A stretch of DNA of 6,527 nt, taken from NCBI GenBank assembly GCA_903837025.1, contig CAILTC010000473.1, positions 1 through 6,527 on the forward strand, read 5' to 3'. A program made the translations under genes and the position numbers. The stretch is from an uncultured Bacteroidota bacterium (GTDB lineage Bacteria; Bacteroidota; Bacteroidia; Flavobacteriales; Flavobacteriaceae). This document shows, one piece after another, positions 5,527 to 6,527 of this stretch (positions are counted from its first letter, which is position 1; every line of letters starts with the position of its first letter). The notes under the pieces were generated by a model. That model searched no databases and was not told the origin of the DNA. It saw only the letters and a list, made by a program, of their open reading frames with translations.

Positions 5527-6408
5527 TTATCTATTCTTCTTAGCTTTAATCATCATTTCCAATTGATCCCAAAGTTCCTCCGGAATAGCTTCGAGAATGT
5601 TAAATTCTCCAGCGCCTTTTAACCATTCGCCACCATCAATAACGATAACTTCCCCATTGATATACGCTGAAAAATCAGAAACCAAATAAGCCGCTAAATT
5701 GGCTAATTCCTGATGATTTCCAACTCGTTTCAACGGAACTTTTTTGGACATATCAAACTTTTGGGCTAAGTCGCCAGGCAATAATCGATCCCAAGCACCT
5801 TGTGTAGGAAACGGTCCTGGAGCAATGGCATTGGTCCGAATCCCGTATTTTGCCCATTCCACAGCAAGACTTCTTGTCATGGCCAGAACGCCTGCTTTGG
5901 CGGCAGCACTTGGCACTACATAAGCCGAACCCGTAAAGGCATAAGTCGTAACAATATTTAATATTGTAGATGAAGTTTGTTGGGTAGCAATCCAATGTTT
6001 TCCAAAAGCGAGTGTACAGTTTTTCGAACCTTTTAAAACAATATCCAGCACGGTATCAAACGCATTGGCCGATAATCTCTCGGTTGGCGAAATGAAATTT
6101 CCTGCTGCATTATTCAACAAAACATCGACTTTTCCGTAGGCTTTCAGGACTTCCTGTAACATGGCTTCCACTTGTTCATAATGACGCACGTCGCATTGTA
6201 CGGCTAAACAAATTCCGCCCGTTTCGACTTCTAGTTCCTTGGCTGTGTTTTGTAGTTTTACTAAATCACGTGATGTGATCGCTACTTTCGCCCCTAATTC
6301 CATAAAATATTTGGTCATGGCTTTTCCAAGTCCGCTTCCGCCGCCCGTTACCACAATCACTTTGCCTTTTAAGGCATCATCACGAAGCATTTTTGCTGAA
6401 AAATCCAT
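5527..6408 (-). CDS. SDR family oxidoreductase, 2,4-dienoyl-CoA reductase (DECR) type
   Basis: The protein is a 293-residue short-chain dehydrogenase that closely resembles mammalian 2,4-dienoyl-CoA reductase, which uses NADPH to reduce dienoyl-CoA intermediates of unsaturated fatty-acid beta-oxidation. The cofactor loop TGGGSGLGKAMT is at 21-32, with SRD at 46-48, CDVR at 72-75 and NNAAGNFISPTERLS at 99-113, the last almost identical to the animal enzyme. Tyr156 (in TTYAFTGS), Ser167 and Lys171 (in VVPSAAAKAGV) reproduce the spacing of human DECR1 Tyr199, Ser210 and Lys214. The usual SDR Y-x-x-x-K tyrosine is thus replaced by serine, a family hallmark rather than a defect. PGPFPTQGAW (197-206) and the tail IDGGEWLKGAGEFN (257-270) also fit. 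E. coli FadH does a related reaction but is an unrelated flavoprotein, so no symbol is given. The ATG at 6408 is 20 residues before the cofactor loop. The 119-bp leader is AT-rich with no clear promoter match. It appears monocistronic with its own terminator. Confidence 0.88.
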   Translation of the reverse strand: MDFSAKMLRDDALKGKVIVVTGGGSGLGKAMTKYFMELGAKVAITSRDLVKLQNTAKELEVETGGICLAVQCDVRHYEQVEAMLQEVLKAYGKVDVLLNNAAGNFISPTERLSANAFDTVLDIVLKGSKNCTLAFGKHWIATQQTSSTILNIVTTYAFTGSAYVVPSAAAKAGVLAMTRSLAVEWAKYGIRTNAIAPGPFPTQGAWDRLLPGDLAQKFDMSKKVPLKRVGNHQELANLAAYLVSDFSAYINGEVIVIDGGEWLKGAGEFNILEAIPEELWDQLEMMIKAKKNR

Positions 6409-6527
6409 AGTTTTAATTTTTTATAAATGTAAATATAGGGAAATATTTAGTAGGCACGCATAGTAAATAAAAAAAACATCAGACGTTTAGTAGCTATAGA
6501 TGATTTTAGAAGAGAGGAGATCGATCG

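Noticed and set aside
5753..5995. Second minus-strand frame of 80 codons inside the SDR gene
   Set aside because: Cysteine-rich out-of-frame reading within a gene whose true frame is supported by many motifs.
6265..6274. Palindrome ATCACGTGAT with the CACGTG core of parS
   Set aside because: Only about 9 of 16 positions match parS, the flanks do not fit, and it lies in codons of the SDR gene. A CACGTG core alone is not enough.
6239..6463. Plus-strand open frame of 74 codons at the SDR start
   Set aside because: Antisense to the SDR N-terminus including the cofactor loop; no signature of its own.
6500..6527. ATG near the right edge on the plus strand that could start a divergent gene
   Set aside because: Only nine codons are visible, too few to support a gene.
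1..6527. Search for CRISPR arrays, insertion sequences, tRNA or rRNA genes and phage or defence genes
   Set aside because: No regularly spaced direct repeats of CRISPR size, no transposase motifs, no tRNA cloverleaf or rRNA segment and no defence-type proteins were seen.

Overview
The window looks like chromosomal DNA of a Flavobacterium-like member of the Bacteroidota. The evidence is low GC, AT-rich leaders without Shine-Dalgarno sequences, protein family variants typical of Flavobacteriia (a long signal peptidase I with a membrane-rich N-terminal module, a short DapB, a DUF5683 protein), and a spacer element that resembles the flavo-1 RNA motif. No tools were run; every assignment rests on reading motifs and recalled family knowledge.

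Layout: every gene is on the minus strand. From about 4926 down to 1 there is one co-oriented, closely spaced cluster: parA (4159-4926), parB (3255-4154), a DUF5683 protein (2692-3255), dapB (1938-2639), lepB (289-1863) and the 5' part of a wbqC-like gene (1-215, cut by the window edge). The parA-parB gap is 4 bp and parB overlaps the DUF5683 gene by one base. The gaps on both sides of lepB hold AT-rich inverted or tandem repeats. A 600-bp spacer (4927-5526) separates this cluster from a second unit, a short-chain dehydrogenase of 2,4-dienoyl-CoA reductase type (5527-6408) with its own intrinsic terminator (5449-5486).

Functionally, the cluster links chromosome partitioning (ParA/ParB), a diaminopimelate/lysine precursor step feeding peptidoglycan (DapB), removal of signal peptides from exported proteins (LepB), and two poorly understood proteins (DUF5683, WbqC-like). 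The dehydrogenase is probably a fatty-acid beta-oxidation auxiliary enzyme and has no evident link to the cluster.

The most interesting non-coding content is in the 600-bp spacer: a structured, flavo-1-like RNA candidate (about 5060-5160, probably minus strand), a three-copy array of TTTGTTAA-like boxes at exact 10-bp spacing ahead of parA, and about 200 bp with no assigned role. I found no clearly new multi-gene system; most of the window is ordinary core genome.
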